Below are positions 32,713 to 44,904 of a stretch of 64,000 nt of DNA, in pieces; position 1 is the first letter of the stretch, and every line of letters starts with the position of its first letter. Source of the stretch: Mesostigma viride (Eukaryota > Streptophyta > Mesostigmatophyceae > Mesostigmatales > Mesostigmataceae); the NCBI GenBank assembly GCA_009746045.1, contig RPFO01000253.1, positions 4,993,145 through 5,057,144 of the forward strand. Reading direction: 5' to 3'. The notes beneath the pieces are model-generated. The model was not told the DNA's origin. It made no database searches and saw only the letters and a program-made list of their open reading frames with translations. The position numbers were made by a program, and so were the translations under genes.

Positions 32713-34940
32713 GGCTGTAAGAATAAAATTTCCTCACGATTTTCAGTGTTATCAAATTTGTCACTTTGTTGATCTGCGGTCATGCATACATCATTAAATT
32801 AAAATAAAATTAAATTATAACATGCCTCCGTTGGGAGATCATGTAGCACATATTACTTGATGGATGGGTGGAGTGGAAGGAGCCGCGTAATCGAACTAAC
32901 CTAACTCTAAGCTATCTAGTATAAACAAAAACAATTTGACCGGGACGATGGTATTTATGAGGAACGTACTATGAGGAACATACACCTTCGGAGATGCATG
33001 TGGGCAGCCCTGTTATACAAGTCTTTTACAATTAAGCATGTATCATTGACATGAGTCAGGAGGCGGCCTGTGTAGGTTGATGTTATCAGTTGGCCCCGTT
33101 GGCAGGACGCGCAGAATCCATTGTTAAGTTTTCCTGCATCGCGATGTCACATCACAAGGGAAAGGGGGGAAGGTGTGCATGTGCCCTTATCAGCATATCA
33201 TTGCATGGGTATCTAGTTCGTCCTGTTCCAATATGGGTCATCCGCACCAGCTCTCACATTATCCCGGAAACCACGTTGGCCGTTTTTCTACTGTGGTAGC
33301 ATACATGAAGTCGGGTCTAGCTATACCTGGTGGGTATCCCCAGGCCTGCACTCTGGCTAGTGGTTGCAGCACCCCATTTGAAGGCAGGAGCAGATGGGGG
33401 TGGCAACGGCAAGGAGTGGAGATGATCATAGCGGCGACGTTCTTCGCTGAGGTGCCCGATCAACCCAGGTACTAGAAAGCTGGCGACTACTTGGTGGTTT
33501 GCAAATGCCAGCCACCAGCCAAAGAGGAAGGGGGCAAATCAGTTGTGGCACTGAGGAATTGGCAACTTCGGCCGCAGCCTCCCCTGGAAGGGCACCCCTG
33601 CCACTGTCTCTACCGCAATCAATGCTAAACAGGATGGATGTATCACGCAGAATATGAACCACATTAGCTACACTCGCCACCCCTGGTCGCTAATGGGTCA
33701 AGGTTGGCCCCTAGGTCTATGCCTTGCAATGCCACGGCGTGCCGCTAGTACTGACGTCAGTTGCCAGATGCCAGACTGTCCATCACCAGAACCCTTGCCT
33801 GCCGGTCTATCCCACAGTACCAGTCTAACACTTTCCGGTCTATCCCGCAGTACCAGTCTAACGTTTCCCGGTCTATCCCGCAGTACCCAAAGTAGAATTG
33901 CAAGCATGGCATTCACCCCCCCATGGCCTGTACACTAAAGTGCCCTACACTGTACAGCTTGAGTGCCAACATCATCAGCGGTGAAAACTCCACAATTCCT
34001 CCGTCTCATCACATCGCTAACTTGACTGGTATGTTTGAACGTCGCTCGCTCTGGTTTCTCTGACTTTTTAGGCGTCGATTTGCGTGGCTTGGCTAGCTTT
34101 TCTTGCCGTGCTCGCCAGAGCATCCTTTAGGGGAAAATACACATACAATTGCCGGCACCCAAGCGCACGTGGGCACGCTCCTCGAGCTCATTTAGTAGTG
34201 TGTTTTCGGTTCGTACGGGTGAAACATGTAATTCAATCCTTCGCCGTGGAAGCTGGGACAAAACTCGAGCGCGATGAAAGATACAGACATCGGAATGTTG
34301 CCTGTAGTACCTTACCGGCGCTCACGCGCTACCGTATGTACTAGGTAAGCAGCCTTGCATTACTCGCGAGGTGAACTGGTGATTGACAGCACGTAGCTTG
34401 TCAATAATTATTCACTAGCGTGCGTACTGCGTAATGATAATTGAGGTCCTTGGCCCGGTCCGCCAGTGGAAATCGGCAGTCGCCCAATTTACGGCCCTTG
34501 ATCATAATGGTGTGCTGGGCTTGCTGGCATGCCGACTGCCGAGTGATTTCCGACCGTCCCGCCAGGAAGCCTCCTTGCGAACGCGCGCGCTTTTGCGCTG
34601 CCAGACTGCCAGCCATGACAACTCACGCCTTGCTGCTGCTGTACCATGTTGGTTGTTGTTGTTGTCCCACGCCTTGCTGTACTTCGATTTGCTGCTGAAC
34701 TCCGAAATATCTGCGTTAGGACTGGAACGTGTACTATATTCTACTACGAAATCAATGACCGATTGTACGGATGAGGTGGTCAGGAATACGGGCGCGGCGC
34801 GAATGTGGCAGGTTTCGGCCCCGCCGCTCCTCCAGAGTGCCACCCGAGCGCAAACGAGAAAGGCACAAACGAAGCTGCCTGCTGCGCAAGACGCCCTTCG
34901 TGCCTGCTGCCGTCGTCAAACCAGCACGTAATACAAAAAA
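32713..34940. other. Intergenic upstream of the RRM gene
   Basis: At 32805-32915 lies a dispersed-repeat end (CATGCCTCCGTTGGGAG with an AATTAAATT tract) also found at 2325-2440. At 33812-33895 a 29-bp unit (CCGGTCTATCCCGCAGTACC...) is repeated three times. An open frame at 34434-34931 lies in the promoter region and shows no motif; I do not call it. Confidence 0.5.
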
Positions 34941-37931
34941 ATGGCGGCGTTTCTGGCTAAGTTGGGAAGCGCTATGCGCCCTGCCGCTGGTTTTGCGGGG
35001 GGCATTCCGTCCATGTTCTCCCGTGCCATGTCCAGCAAGCTTTTCGTTGGGGGTAAGCCTTGTTTGCGTCCGCTTAGGGTCGTGGTGTGCGCAAGGTTGT
35101 GAGTATTCTGGACCCGCCGCTTAAGCTTCCAGACGTAAAACCTGATAAGCGTGGACTGCTCGGTGTCTGTTTCAATTTTTTCTCACTGCAGGCTTGCCAT
35201 GGGCCACGAACGACCAGAGCCTGAAGGATGCTTTTGAGACGTACGGCGAGGTTATGGACGGTAAGGCTCGGCATGGCATATTTTGATATTCCATGTGGGA
35301 TTATAGTTGCAACATAGTGTTACTGTGTACAGTATTCCCGAGATTCGACTGCCTAGACTGCCCTGCCGCTTTGTGGTGTTTGGCGCGTTGACTGGTGGGG
35401 ACTTACGGTTGCCCCTGCCGCCTTGGCGTCAGACCGTCTTGGCATCAGACCGTAATGTACAAGAAAATTGTGTGCTGCTTGGTGGGCCGCGGCGCTCGAA
35501 ATTCGTATGTGCTGTCCTTCACGCAGGCATGGCTCCACTCTCGCCTTTTCACAATTGGAGTGTGACGTCGCAAAACTTGACGTCTGCATGTGCTTTTTCG
35601 TACCGGCTCTTGGTGCTGAGCCTGGCAGCAACCTCGTTTAGCATCCTTTCTTCTTGTTCTTCTTTCTTCTTCCCTTGGCCATGCATCGAGGCCTGTGAGA
35701 AGTGCCTGCAGGTTACCGTTTCCTCTTTTCTTGTCGACGGCGGTTAGGAGCTCAAAAACCTTCCTGATGCCCCTCCGGCTACCCCCCCACCCACCGCCCC
35801 CCAAACCCCACCTCTTTGTGCCTGTCTGCTTCTGGCGTCCCCCAGCCAAGGTGATTGTCGACCGGGACACTGGCCGGTCGCGGGGTTTCGGGTTTGTCAC
35901 ATTTGGTGCGGAGGAGGATGCGCAGCGGGCGCTGCAGGGGATGGATGGGCAGGTGGGTGGCCCCTGCCTGTTAGTGAAATGTGTGTCAGATGAAGGATCG
36001 TGTCTAAAGGATCGATCGTAAAATGCCTTCAAGGCAGGAAGCAAGTAGTAACCCAAATTGTGCGTAGTGCTGGTACACGAAAAAGCGCGGAAATCTAATG
36101 GTTTGATTAGGGTTGTTGTTGATTGCTAAACTTCAGGACGCCGCACAGGCACTGCAGGGGACAGGTTGGCAGGTGGTTGGCCTGTTAATTTCTATCTGTT
36201 GTCTTATTTGTTCATTATAGCTTAGACTACATAGCAATGTTATCTTATTCCCCAACCGGCTACGAGGCAGTGCAGGTGATGGATGGGCAGATGGGGGGCA
36301 TCATGGTTGAATGGACACTCTGCCTGGATGGGCAACATGCGAAAAGCGTTGGGTTGGCATCATGTGACAAATGTGGGACAGGCAGGTGTGAGGTTTGTGC
36401 CCCGATTATATCCAAATTCGGGTGCCCTGGGTGGGAGTACAGTTTGGGAGGTCAGATGGTAGAGTTTGGCACCACATTTTGGGAGGTCAGATGGTAGAGT
36501 TAGGCGTACACTTTGGGAGGTCAGATGGTACAGCTTGGGAGGCCAGGTTGTACAGGTAGGCAGCACAGTTTGGGAGGTCAGATGGTAGAGTTAGGCTGTA
36601 CAGTTTGGGAGGTCAGATGGTACAGTTTGGCAGCACAGTTTGGGGGGTCAGATGGTACAGTTTATCAGCACAGTTTGGGAGGCCAGATGGTACAGTTTGG
36701 CAGTACAGTCTGGGAGGTTAGATGGTACAGTCTGGCAGTACAGTTTGGGAGGTCAGATGGTAGAGTTTGGCATCACAGTATGGGAGGTCAGATGGTAGAG
36801 TTTGGGAGTTTAGATTGTACAGTTTGGCAGCACAGTTGGGGAGGTCGGATGTCAGACTTAAGGCAGTAGAGTTTGGGAGGTCAGATGGTAGACTTAAGGC
36901 AGTAGAGTTTGGGAGGTCAGATGGTAGACTTAAGGCAGTAGAGTTTGGGAGGTCAGATGGTAGAGTTTGGCAGTGCAGTTAGGGAGGTCAGATGGTAGAG
37001 TTTGGCAGCACAGTTTGGGAGTTTAGATGGTACAGTCTGGCAGTGCAGTTAGGGAGGTCAGATGGTAGAGTTTGGCAGCACAGTTTGGGAGGTTAGATGG
37101 TACAGTCTGGCAGTACAGGCTGGGAGGTCAGATGGTACAGTTTGGCAGCACAGGTTGGGAGGTCAGATGGTTGAGTTTGGCAGCACAGGTTGGGAGGTTA
37201 GATGGTAGAGCTTGGCAACACAGTTTGGGATATCAGACGTTAGAGTTTGGCAGTACAGTTTGGAAGGTCAGATGGTCAGGTGGGTGGATAGATGGTCAGC
37301 TGTCAGTTGACTCAGCAGGCATGTTGGATGGGCAGGTGACCAGGGTGCCCGTCATGTTGCCCTGGCCACCTGCCAGGGTGACGTAAACTCTCACCCAGAC
37401 AGGAGCTCTCATAGTTGCGGTGGGCCCCGGGGGTTGCGGCGTCAAAGGCTAGGTGATCTTCTATGCAGCACACGGGCAAGACTTGCAGGCACGGTCGCGG
37501 TCTTGTAATCAATATTTTCCGATTCGATCAGTCATCGTCATGATTGCCGGTACTCATGGTAACTTCCCACATCAAAGGGTACGTAGGGAGGTGTGTAGTA
37601 CCATTTTTCATGTGCATCAAACAGGGATGAAAGGTGCCTACTCAGAAGGTCAGTACCCCGCGACTCTCCCAACGGAGGTGCATGAATGAATGCATGAATG
37701 TGCACCGCGTTAAATTTTGTCTCCCATCGGTTTGACTGACGGGAATTCCCCTGGGTTGGTCTTGGTTTGATGCCCCACATACGCGATGCCCCTGCGTGCG
37801 TGCAGGATTTCGGTGGCCGGACGATCCGCGTGGATTTCGCCATCAACCGTGACGGGCAGCAGAGGGAGCAGCGGGACGGTGGCCGTGGCAGGCCCCCACC
37901 CCGCGGGCCCCCAAGGGACTCGAATGAATAA
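34941..37931 (+). CDS. Mitochondrial-type glycine-rich RRM protein (GR-RBP)
   Basis: Four exons: 34941-35052, 35192-35260, 35846-35952 and 37806-37931, with GT-AG borders and matching phases, 414 nt, 137 aa. An in-frame TAA at 34929 fixes the ATG. Residues 1-35 (MAAFLAKLGSAMRPAAGF... FSRAMSS) are rich in Ala/Ser/Arg without acids, like a mitochondrial presequence. One RRM follows: RNP2 KLFVGGLPWA, then AKVIVDRDTGRSRGFGFVTF with RNP1 RGFGFVTF, and a last strand FGGRTIRVDFA. A short Arg/Gly/Pro tail (GGRGRPPPRGPPRD) ends the protein. Plant organellar GR-RBPs have this layout and act in mitochondrial RNA processing, editing and cold response; that role here is inference. Exon 3 is followed by a 1.85-kb intron filled with repeats. 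Confidence 0.92.
36130..37310 (+). repeat. RRM intron-3 junction copies and minisatellite
   Basis: The end of exon 3 (GCGCTGCAGGGGATGGATGGGCAG|GTGGGTGGCC, 35929-35962) is echoed at 36147-36185 (GCACTGCAGGGGACAGGTTGGCAG|GTGGTTGGCC) and 36266-36297 (GCAGTGCAGGTGATGGATGGGCAGATGGGG). Downstream, from about 36430, more than 20 units of ~30-45 bp follow, of the type TTTGGGAG|GTCAGATGGTAGAG plus GGCAGCACAG. The units retain AG|GT. Reading frames through the array are artefacts. Confidence 0.85.
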
Positions 37932-38903
37932 GCCAGCACTTCCCATGGCAGGCAGCAACAGCAGCCCTGCTGAACCCGTGGTTGGTGCTGATGTCAGCGG
38001 TGGTCATGCTGATGTCAGCGGCGCTCACCTCGCGCGGGGTTTACCAACGCAGCAGCACGCCCCTAGGACCGGCCAGCCATGCCGGCGGGGCTGGGGTATG
38101 CTGGCTGGCTGGCATCCTTGCCTGAATTGGCATAACACAGTCTACGGGGTTGGTGTAGACACGCATGCTACACCCCGCAAGTCAGTGCACCCGTGAGTGT
38201 CTATCTCTGCCCGTGAGATAAGACGTAGACTCAGGACAAGAATAAGACAAACTGCGGAACCATAGAGACGAATCTTTGCAATTGTATTGCAGCACCGAGC
38301 CTCTTGGACAGGTTCGGACATGCCCGCGTCATTGAGCCTCCCTGTGCCCTTACCTCTAGGGCCGTGGGGGCACCGTGTCCTTTGTTTCTATGCCTGGACC
38401 GGGAATTTTAGGAAGGGAGTTTGCTCTAGAGCAAGCCGGACCGTGATGAAAGCAGTATGGAGAAGAGTCATGCACCCGATTCGATTCATGTTAACCTGCG
38501 AATCAGGCATGTACCTAGGGTGCTTTAGAAAGCTAGAACTGAACAGGGTAATGCGAGTATTAGTAGGAATGGGTTACGTAATGGTGGTTCAAACTCCCTT
38601 GTACGCAATCACTGTTAACGGCCAATGCGGTGGTAATGTTCGCCAGCGTTAATTTGCAATTGAAACAGGAAATCTCTTGTATCATTTGCTGGCTGTATCA
38701 CAGTGGCGCATGCAAGTTTGTGCAACAGCAGTTGCATCTGCCCCTGATCGACCATAGAGTGCTAGTTCAGCCCGTCTCACGTTGCGAGACTGTGCAGACA
38801 CGTGTGTAGTACTCCTACACACACAGATCTCGAATGATTTATCTAGTACCAAATCCGAAAGGCATCACTCCCCGGAAAGGAGAACTTTTGCGGATGACTG
38901 TAG
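37932..38903. other. 3' flank of the RRM gene
   Basis: Includes the RRM 3'UTR. An open frame at 38287-38652 shows no motif, base-use bias or context to support it. No polyadenylation signal could be assigned. Confidence 0.45.
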
Positions 38904-40202
38904 GTGAAAGTTGGCGATGCCCTAGGATCCGGAGACGTCCGTCCTATAGTCAGCGAAAGTTGGTGCGAGAGGTCCCCAGTTCGATTCCGGTCGGATTCGT
39001 TTGCAGATCGCGTTTTTCCGCGTTTTCCGCGGACCGGCACTGAACGCAAATGGTTTTCACCTTTGCGGCGTGCCAAATCAGAATATAGTGCTCTTCTCCC
39101 CGAAGCCAATGCATTATGGGTGGAGGTGCTGTCGAATGCCGGGTATGAATGCGCTGGTAGTTGGATCGTCATAGACTCAGCCCAAGTACGCCTACGCCTT
39201 GCCGCCCTTAGCCGTTCTAAGACAGCAGCAGAGAAACGTATACCCATGCCCATAGCCACCTATGATTTCACCACTCTATATACCACACTAGATTTGCACG
39301 ATTTGAAAGCTCGTTTAGATAGCCTCCTTACTCGTCTGTATGCACGTAGACCTCACGGGCGCAACCACCTGCACGTGCGTGTTTCTCAGACCAAGCCCAC
39401 GGCAACGTGGCTCTCAGGGATCGCGGCAGGTGCTATCGTGCGGGATGGTTATAATTATATTATCACGAAGGCTGACCTTGTCCATTGGATCTCTTATCTT
39501 GTTGATAACACCTTCATCTGTTTTGCGGGCAATGTATACCAACAAGCTATCGGCATCCCTATGGGCACTAACTGTGCCGGGCTCCTTGCAAACCTCTATC
39601 TATACACTTATGAGCTTGCATTCATGGAGAATCTCATCGCTTCAAACGATGATGTTCTCATCAGGCGTTTTATCCATACATGTCGATACATTGATGATGT
39701 CATCGCTTTCGACAACCCTGATTTCGCAACCCATTTGTATATCACCGCTGGTCTGCCTGGCATCTACCCGCAAGCGTCCCTCACATTAAAGCTCACGTCG
39801 GAGGATACTCATTGCAATTACCTCGATCTTAACATTACCCATAACAAGAAGGGCTGGCGTACGGCTGTCTATGATAAGCGCAAGGATCCTAAATACCAGC
39901 AAATTCCTTTTATTCGTTACCCCGATATTCACAGTCTCCTTTCCCACACAGCAAAATATGGTGTTGTTCTTTCTCAGTTACATCGTTTTTCCCGTCTTTG
40001 TTCTTATCGTGTTGATTTCATCACGACTCTTGTTGAACTCTTGCAGCGTTTATTGGTCAAAGACTATGACCGAGCCATTATGCTCCGTCAAGTCCGATGT
40101 TTTTTGCAACGTCACCCACATCTGTTCGGTGCTGCCCCTTGGCACAAGCTCTACAAACAGGTCGTGGACCGGCTGGATCGCATAGTATCTCCGCACATCT
40201 GA
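38904..40202 (+). mobile_element. Penelope-like element reverse transcriptase
   Basis: A 432-codon open frame, of which residues from about 115 onward are clear Penelope-type RT. Motifs in order are ATYDFTTLYTTLDLHDL (39255), TFICFAGNVYQQAIGIPMG followed by TNCAGLLANLYLYTYE (39510-39615), HTCRYIDDVIAF (catalytic DD, 39677-39712), and LTLKLTSEDTHCNYLDLNI. A basic C-terminal region follows (LRQVRCFLQRHPHLFG...). GIPMGTNCA and RYIDDV are hallmarks of PLE RTs, which are related to telomerase. No GIY-YIG endonuclease is seen downstream, so this is either an endonuclease-lacking or N-terminally permuted type, or a truncated copy. The first ~110 residues do not look like RT and may be leader sequence that happens to be open. 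Confidence 0.88.
38938..38995 (+). pseudogene. tRNA-like relic lacking the anticodon arm
   Basis: TCCGTCC at 38938-38944 pairs (6 of 7) with GGTCGGA at 38989-38995 like an acceptor stem. TATAGTCAGC follows like a D-arm start, and GTTCGATTCC at 38978-38987 is a perfect B box / T loop. Only 58 nt span the ends, so the anticodon arm is missing and the T stem has mismatches. It may be a tRNA-derived SINE piece or a decayed tRNA at the 5' edge of the Penelope-like element. Confidence 0.4.
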
Positions 40203-40517
40203 ACCCTGTGATGCCAGATCTCCTTTGCGGCCGTTCCAAGCTTGGCACTGGATTCGTTGTCCACATCGTCGCGTCGCTGCCGCAACACGATGTTTTCTGG
40301 CATCCGCGGGCTTTTGGTTCCCGCCGCACATTTGAAAGTGCTGTCCTCCGGCTTTTTGCCTTTGCACCGTGTGCAGTTCTTGGACGTTTGGAATCATGGC
40401 ATGGCTAACGTGATGACTGACTAGCTAGACCTTTTCAGTGGTTTTCCATTTGCGGGTATTTCCTCGTAAATGGTGGGAGAGCGATCGCAGCAACTGGTGC
40501 TCACCACTAGACACTCC

Positions 40518-41013
40518 CGGCCAGCTAGGCTAGAAACACACGCCCTGATCAAGCATGCTGTTTCCGGCCCCACCGTCTAGGTCATCTAGTCGCTCCACAC
40601 GTAAGCCAGCCATAATTTCAATGCACAAGGATACACATTTCCATCACCATTCATCTTCATCATCCTGAACGACTCGAAAACGCGGAAAAGATAACGGCAG
40701 GCTCGAGCTACCATGGTCCGGATTCTCCCGATTTCTGGCCTGCGCTGGTTGTCTCTTTGATAGTGCGGCCAGCTAGGCTAGAAACACACGCCCTGATCAA
40801 GCATGCTGTTTCCGGCCCCACCGTCTAGGTCATCTAGTCGCTCCACACGTAAGCCAGCCATATTTTCAATGCACAAGGATACACATTTCCATCACCATTC
40901 ATCTTCATCATCCTGAACGACTCGAAAACGCGGAAAAGATAACGGCAGGCTCGAGCTACCATGGTCCGGATTCTCCCGATTTCTGGCCTGCGCTGGTTGT
41001 CTCTTTGATAGTG
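40518..41013 (+). repeat. Two 248-bp tandem units at the PLE 3' end
   Basis: Units 40518-40765 and 40766-41013 are nearly identical. Each begins CGGCCAGCTAGGCTAGAAAC, contains a CATTTCCATCACCATTCATC phrase and ends GCGCTGGTTGTCTCTTTGATA. Terminal tandem repeats (pseudo-LTRs) are usual in Penelope-like elements. Confidence 0.9.
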
Positions 41014-41239
41014 CGGGCCACATGCCAGAGCCTGGGAGTGCATGCAACTGAGTATACTCCGTCAGCAAATGATAATAGCAGCCTCATGCACTGTTCGTAC
41101 ACTTGATTAATAACGCGCTTCCGTCGGGGACACAATGTGGAGTTGCAGAGCACGTGGTGATACGCTAGTTGTCTCCTTGATACAAGGTAAGTACTTGCGT
41201 ATCATGCGCATGGGCATGCCACGGAGTACTAGTTATGCT

Positions 41240-42080
41240 AATCTCATTAGAAAATAATTACACGAAAGTTACAAATATCGCCATGGGCCCCGAACTCCTC
41301 AAGGACAAATGGGATGACCCGGCCGGTGCGGCCCCACATTGCCGTAGGAGGCAAACTTGTCGCGCTCAGCCCCAGCGGCAGCAGCGCCGGCATCCACAGC
41401 CGCCCGGAGGATGTGGCAACCGGAGAGCGGCCGAGCCACGGAGACATCGATGAGCAGGTGGCAACCCTGCCCGTCGTAGTCAAGCACGGTAATGTCGGGG
41501 CGGTGGTTGGGTGAGTAGAGGGCGGCCCCATCCGCGTCCTCGCACTTGATGGTGGAGTGGGGAAAGACCGACCGAACCATGGCACACACCACCCGGAGGA
41601 GAGCGGTATGGAGATAGAGGAACCAGTTCTGGTTCTGCTGGCCACCCATGCACGCGATGTAGTGCGTCCCAGTAGTATCGAGAGCAAGCCCGCAGCTTCC
41701 GCAGGACGCACCCGCCGTGATGAGAGGTTGCGGGGCAAAGAGCTGGTGGCGGATCGAGCGATGGCGTTAAGGGCCGGAACCAGCGTGAACAAAGGGCTCA
41801 TGGGGAGGGCGCGCAGGAATGCGGACCCCACGCTCCCCTCAAGGGACACGGAGTGAAGCCAAGCCTTCCCCTGATCGTTCAATCTCGCATGCAGACCCAT
41901 CCAGTGCGTCGGCACAGTGTAGTATACCCGCCTAGGTCTTTTGTTGTTTTTCATGAACGCAGGCAGGGAAGACACTAGGACTGACGACAGTGGACACGCC
42001 GGGCGTGCCCTGGGGCAGGCGACGGTGGACAGCCTGATCGGGGCGGACGAGGTCGCAAGCCTGCTGGATATACTTTTGGC
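41240..42080 (-). mobile_element. RLE-type retroelement C-terminal fragment
   Basis: Minus-strand remains of a non-LTR element 3' of its RT. MGLHARLNDQGKAWLHSVSL and GSAFLRALPMSPLFTL resemble the linker between RT and endonuclease. After a frameshift near 41640 comes NHRPDITVLDYDGQGCHLLI followed by DVSVARPL. The R-PD-x15-D spacing is close to the R/K-PD-x12-14-D/E signature of restriction-like endonucleases in R2/NeSL/Dualen-type elements. The 3' part is cut just after the LEEFGA segment found in the 45-kb copy. Confidence 0.65.
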
Positions 42081-42754
42081 GTATATATGGGGGTAGTACC
42101 ACAGTGGTCTGAAAGTGCAAAAAAAGGAATATCTAATTCCTCCTAGCTGCAGTAATATTCAGATGGTGGTCAAACTTAGTGGCAAGCTTCCTTATGATAC
42201 CTAGTTTTACTGTGCCAAGTTGCACCTTGGTTGGCCACCTGGTGCTCACTGAACGGTGACGTCCAAAAGCATAAAAAACGCAAAAAATGCCAGTTTTATT
42301 CATATTTAATTCCACAAACAACACCATTAACGTCGGTTTGACCTGGAAATGGGCAGACACATTAAATATATTGTATTCAGCTCAAGTACCAAGTTGCACC
42401 CCTGACAGAGACGGGATGGCCAGAAGTTATGCTGTCAACCGTCACATATACCAAGTCACATATACGGTCATTTGGAGCCTTTCATGGATCATTAAATGCA
42501 CTAAACAATGCAAATGAGCTCAGATTAACCTGGAAATAAGCAAACACATTACTTGCAACATCTGCAGGCTGGCTGCAAAGTTGCACCCTGGTTGAACACC
42601 AACTAACTACAATATTCTGCTGTCAAGCGTCACTCTCGCGCTAACTTTGGATATATAATGCACCACAGGCAGTGCAAATGAGTTCAGACAGATCTGAAAT
42701 TTTGAATGGAATTTCAATAGAGCATGCTGAACAACCCCGATGGATGGATGGGTC
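42081..42754. repeat. Diverged ~170-190 bp tandem repeat
   Basis: Phrases recur in order: AAGTTGCACC(C)TGGTTG at about 42218, 42389 and 42579, and GACCTGGAAAT-GGCAGACACATTA at about 42340 with its partner at 42525. The units are heavily diverged. No gene is seen. Confidence 0.6.
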
Positions 42755-43275
42755 AACGAGCCACGAGCCACGAGGTAGCCATGGCTGACGGCGGAGCTCA
42801 TAACTTTCACGTTTGAGCACCGAATTTAGCCGTGAATATCACAATCGATGCGTCTTTCTACGACGCACATGCTGATATAATTTTCCGAAGCTATTACGCA
42901 ATATACGATGAGTAAACGCCTCTCGACGCAATGCAGCCTGGCGGCTGCGCTCGGCAATGAAAATACGTCTGCAGCCTCGGCTGCAGCTTCGCCCCCCGGC
43001 CCAGACGGCGACGGTGACACTAGTCGTGCACTGGTGCTCGCCCAGCCCTCCGGGCATGCCTCGCCATCTGCATCGCCTGAACCTAAGCGCAGTCGCTCTG
43101 CTGAGCCGCCCTGGGAAGAGATCGCCTTTGACATCAACGCCTCCAGCTACTGGAGACGCGGCCCAGGAGCCTTCATGGACGACGTGTTTTTCGGCACGCA
43201 CGCCTCGCTTCTAGCCCTGTGCGTGCACCTCACGTCCCACAACCGCGGCCGCTGGCCTGGTAATGGCCAGATTGT
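42755..43275 (+). mobile_element. ORF1-only (HAL1-like) retroelement, copy B (5' part)
   Basis: Carries the family 5' leader and the first ~123 codons of ORF1 from ATG 42908 (MSKRLSTQCSLAAALGNENT, then SPEPKRSRSAEPPWEEIAFD). The frame is open to about 43270, after which the sequence stops matching copies A and C. The 3' two-thirds are absent, so the copy was truncated at its 3' end or cut by a later event. Confidence 0.8.
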
Positions 43276-44904
43276 ACCTCCTTGATATATGGTAGTACCC
43301 CCAACAAGTGCATATGGACAACTCACTAGAGATGTGTTTTAGTGCCCCCAATCATAACTTAACCCCTAAATGGTCTTGCGGCCGATTTTCCGCCAAAAAT
43401 CGAGTTCCAGCCGATGCATCGGCCCCTTCTCGGGCGACCAAATGCCGCGAAAACTATTGAGAATTAGGAAACGTTTAGCTGAGAAGATCGAAAGTTTATA
43501 AAATACTCTAAAGCATGGTATATGGGTTTGCATACTTCTGACAAAGTTATAGAGGTGTTCTGGCCGGTCAAAGTACAAGGGGTCAGGGTACTTTTTCACG
43601 TACAACGTGCATTCCGGAAAACGACGACCTGGCCATGGCGGCTTGCGCCCACGCATGGCATTTACGTTTTCGTTCGAATTTTCTGACCAAACTTAGGATA
43701 TTGATTTTATACGTCCTAAAGATCATACAGGCCAATTTCTGGCTCGCGGGAATGCCATTTGATAGGTGTCGGCAGCGTTCTTGCTGGAAAAAACTGCGAT
43801 CAGGCCGGACGATAGAAACGTTGACAGCAATACCTTTCCGGCGTATTTTAAAGGATATATCGGTTTCTTTGTACTTTTTATGATACATATTAGTCGTTAA
43901 CGTGCAAGGGTGGCCAGAAATCGCCGAATCCAGCGACCATGCTGCACAACTTTGGTGTGCCGAAATGCGCCATTTTGCGGCCACCGCCTGGGCCAAGGTA
44001 ACGCCATCCATGCCTGGTAAAGCTTAAGCATCGTTTTCCTATCGATGTTTGACGTTTATATATACGTTCTAGCTTGTGTAGCACATTCTTTTTGCATTAT
44101 TCATGCTCTTTCTTGACCCTGGCCTGGCCCCTTTCTAAAACACCCTTCTTAGATGCTTCCCTCAGTCAGTTGACCTGCCACAGGGTGATGGTGATAAGTT
44201 TTAGAGGCTGTATGGGTTTGAATACCTCCATATATGTTTGTTATACATTTCCCATACACATATTGCATGAGTGTGAGGCAGTTGGCTGGTCTCTGTGGCA
44301 TCATCAAGCACGTAACTGGTGAGTAAAAGCTTCCCATTGACAGCATGTGCCACCAGGTGTGCTGGCCATCACCTGGCAAGCTATAGCAGCTTAGGCCTAG
44401 TTTATCCTTGCTAGGGCAGGCTGAAATAGGCTCAACATCACTAGTTTGTTGGTGGCTGCCTCCTAGAATGCATGCCTTGCGTAGGGTATCCGTACCACGT
44501 TACCTACGTGCATGGACAAGGTAGCACCTGCACATAGGTGCCATGTAAGGGCAGTGTGATGATGCAGTTATGTTTCCCCATCATTGTGGAAGGGAAATGT
44601 ATTGTTTGGCATGGTTGGTGGCCATATTAGTAGGTAGTATGCCCACCCTTACCCCCTTGGTTGCTTTTTACCAACGGTACCCCTATGGGCTGTACTGGGT
44701 GTAACTGCTGGTATACCCACCCAAATGATGACCCCAATGGCTCAAACTGTTCAGCAACTAATTGTTTATCATCCCTGAAGTGGTAGGTGCCTAGGTCTTA
44801 TAACATAATTCAAAATGCACATTCTACCAAAAATGAAAACGCGCGTCTTGACCCCCCTGACTTTGACGGCAGTTATATATGGCCTACCCTGCATATATGT
44901 ATTA
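43276..44904. other. No gene recognised
   Basis: Moderate-GC sequence with short frames on both strands and no recognisable domain. It may be decayed repeat. A TCCTTGATATA phrase at 43280 resembles the terminal phrase of the Penelope-like family. Confidence 0.4.

Noticed and set aside
34434-34931. 165-codon open frame upstream of the RRM gene
   Set aside because: Runs into the RRM gene's 5' flank, has no domain, and overlapping frames on both strands are equally long.
37932-38200. TGTAA-type polyadenylation signals to confirm a chlorophycean origin
   Set aside because: No TGTAA was found at a suitable distance after the stop codons of the RRM, WD40 or CTF18 genes, so this cannot be used as evidence of lineage.
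38287-38652. 121-codon open frame
   Set aside because: No motif, no supporting context, and a length expected by chance in this composition.
40203-41013. Hammerhead ribozyme in the Penelope-like terminal repeats
   Set aside because: Such ribozymes are known in this class, but no CTGATGA core paired with a GAAA box was found on either strand here.
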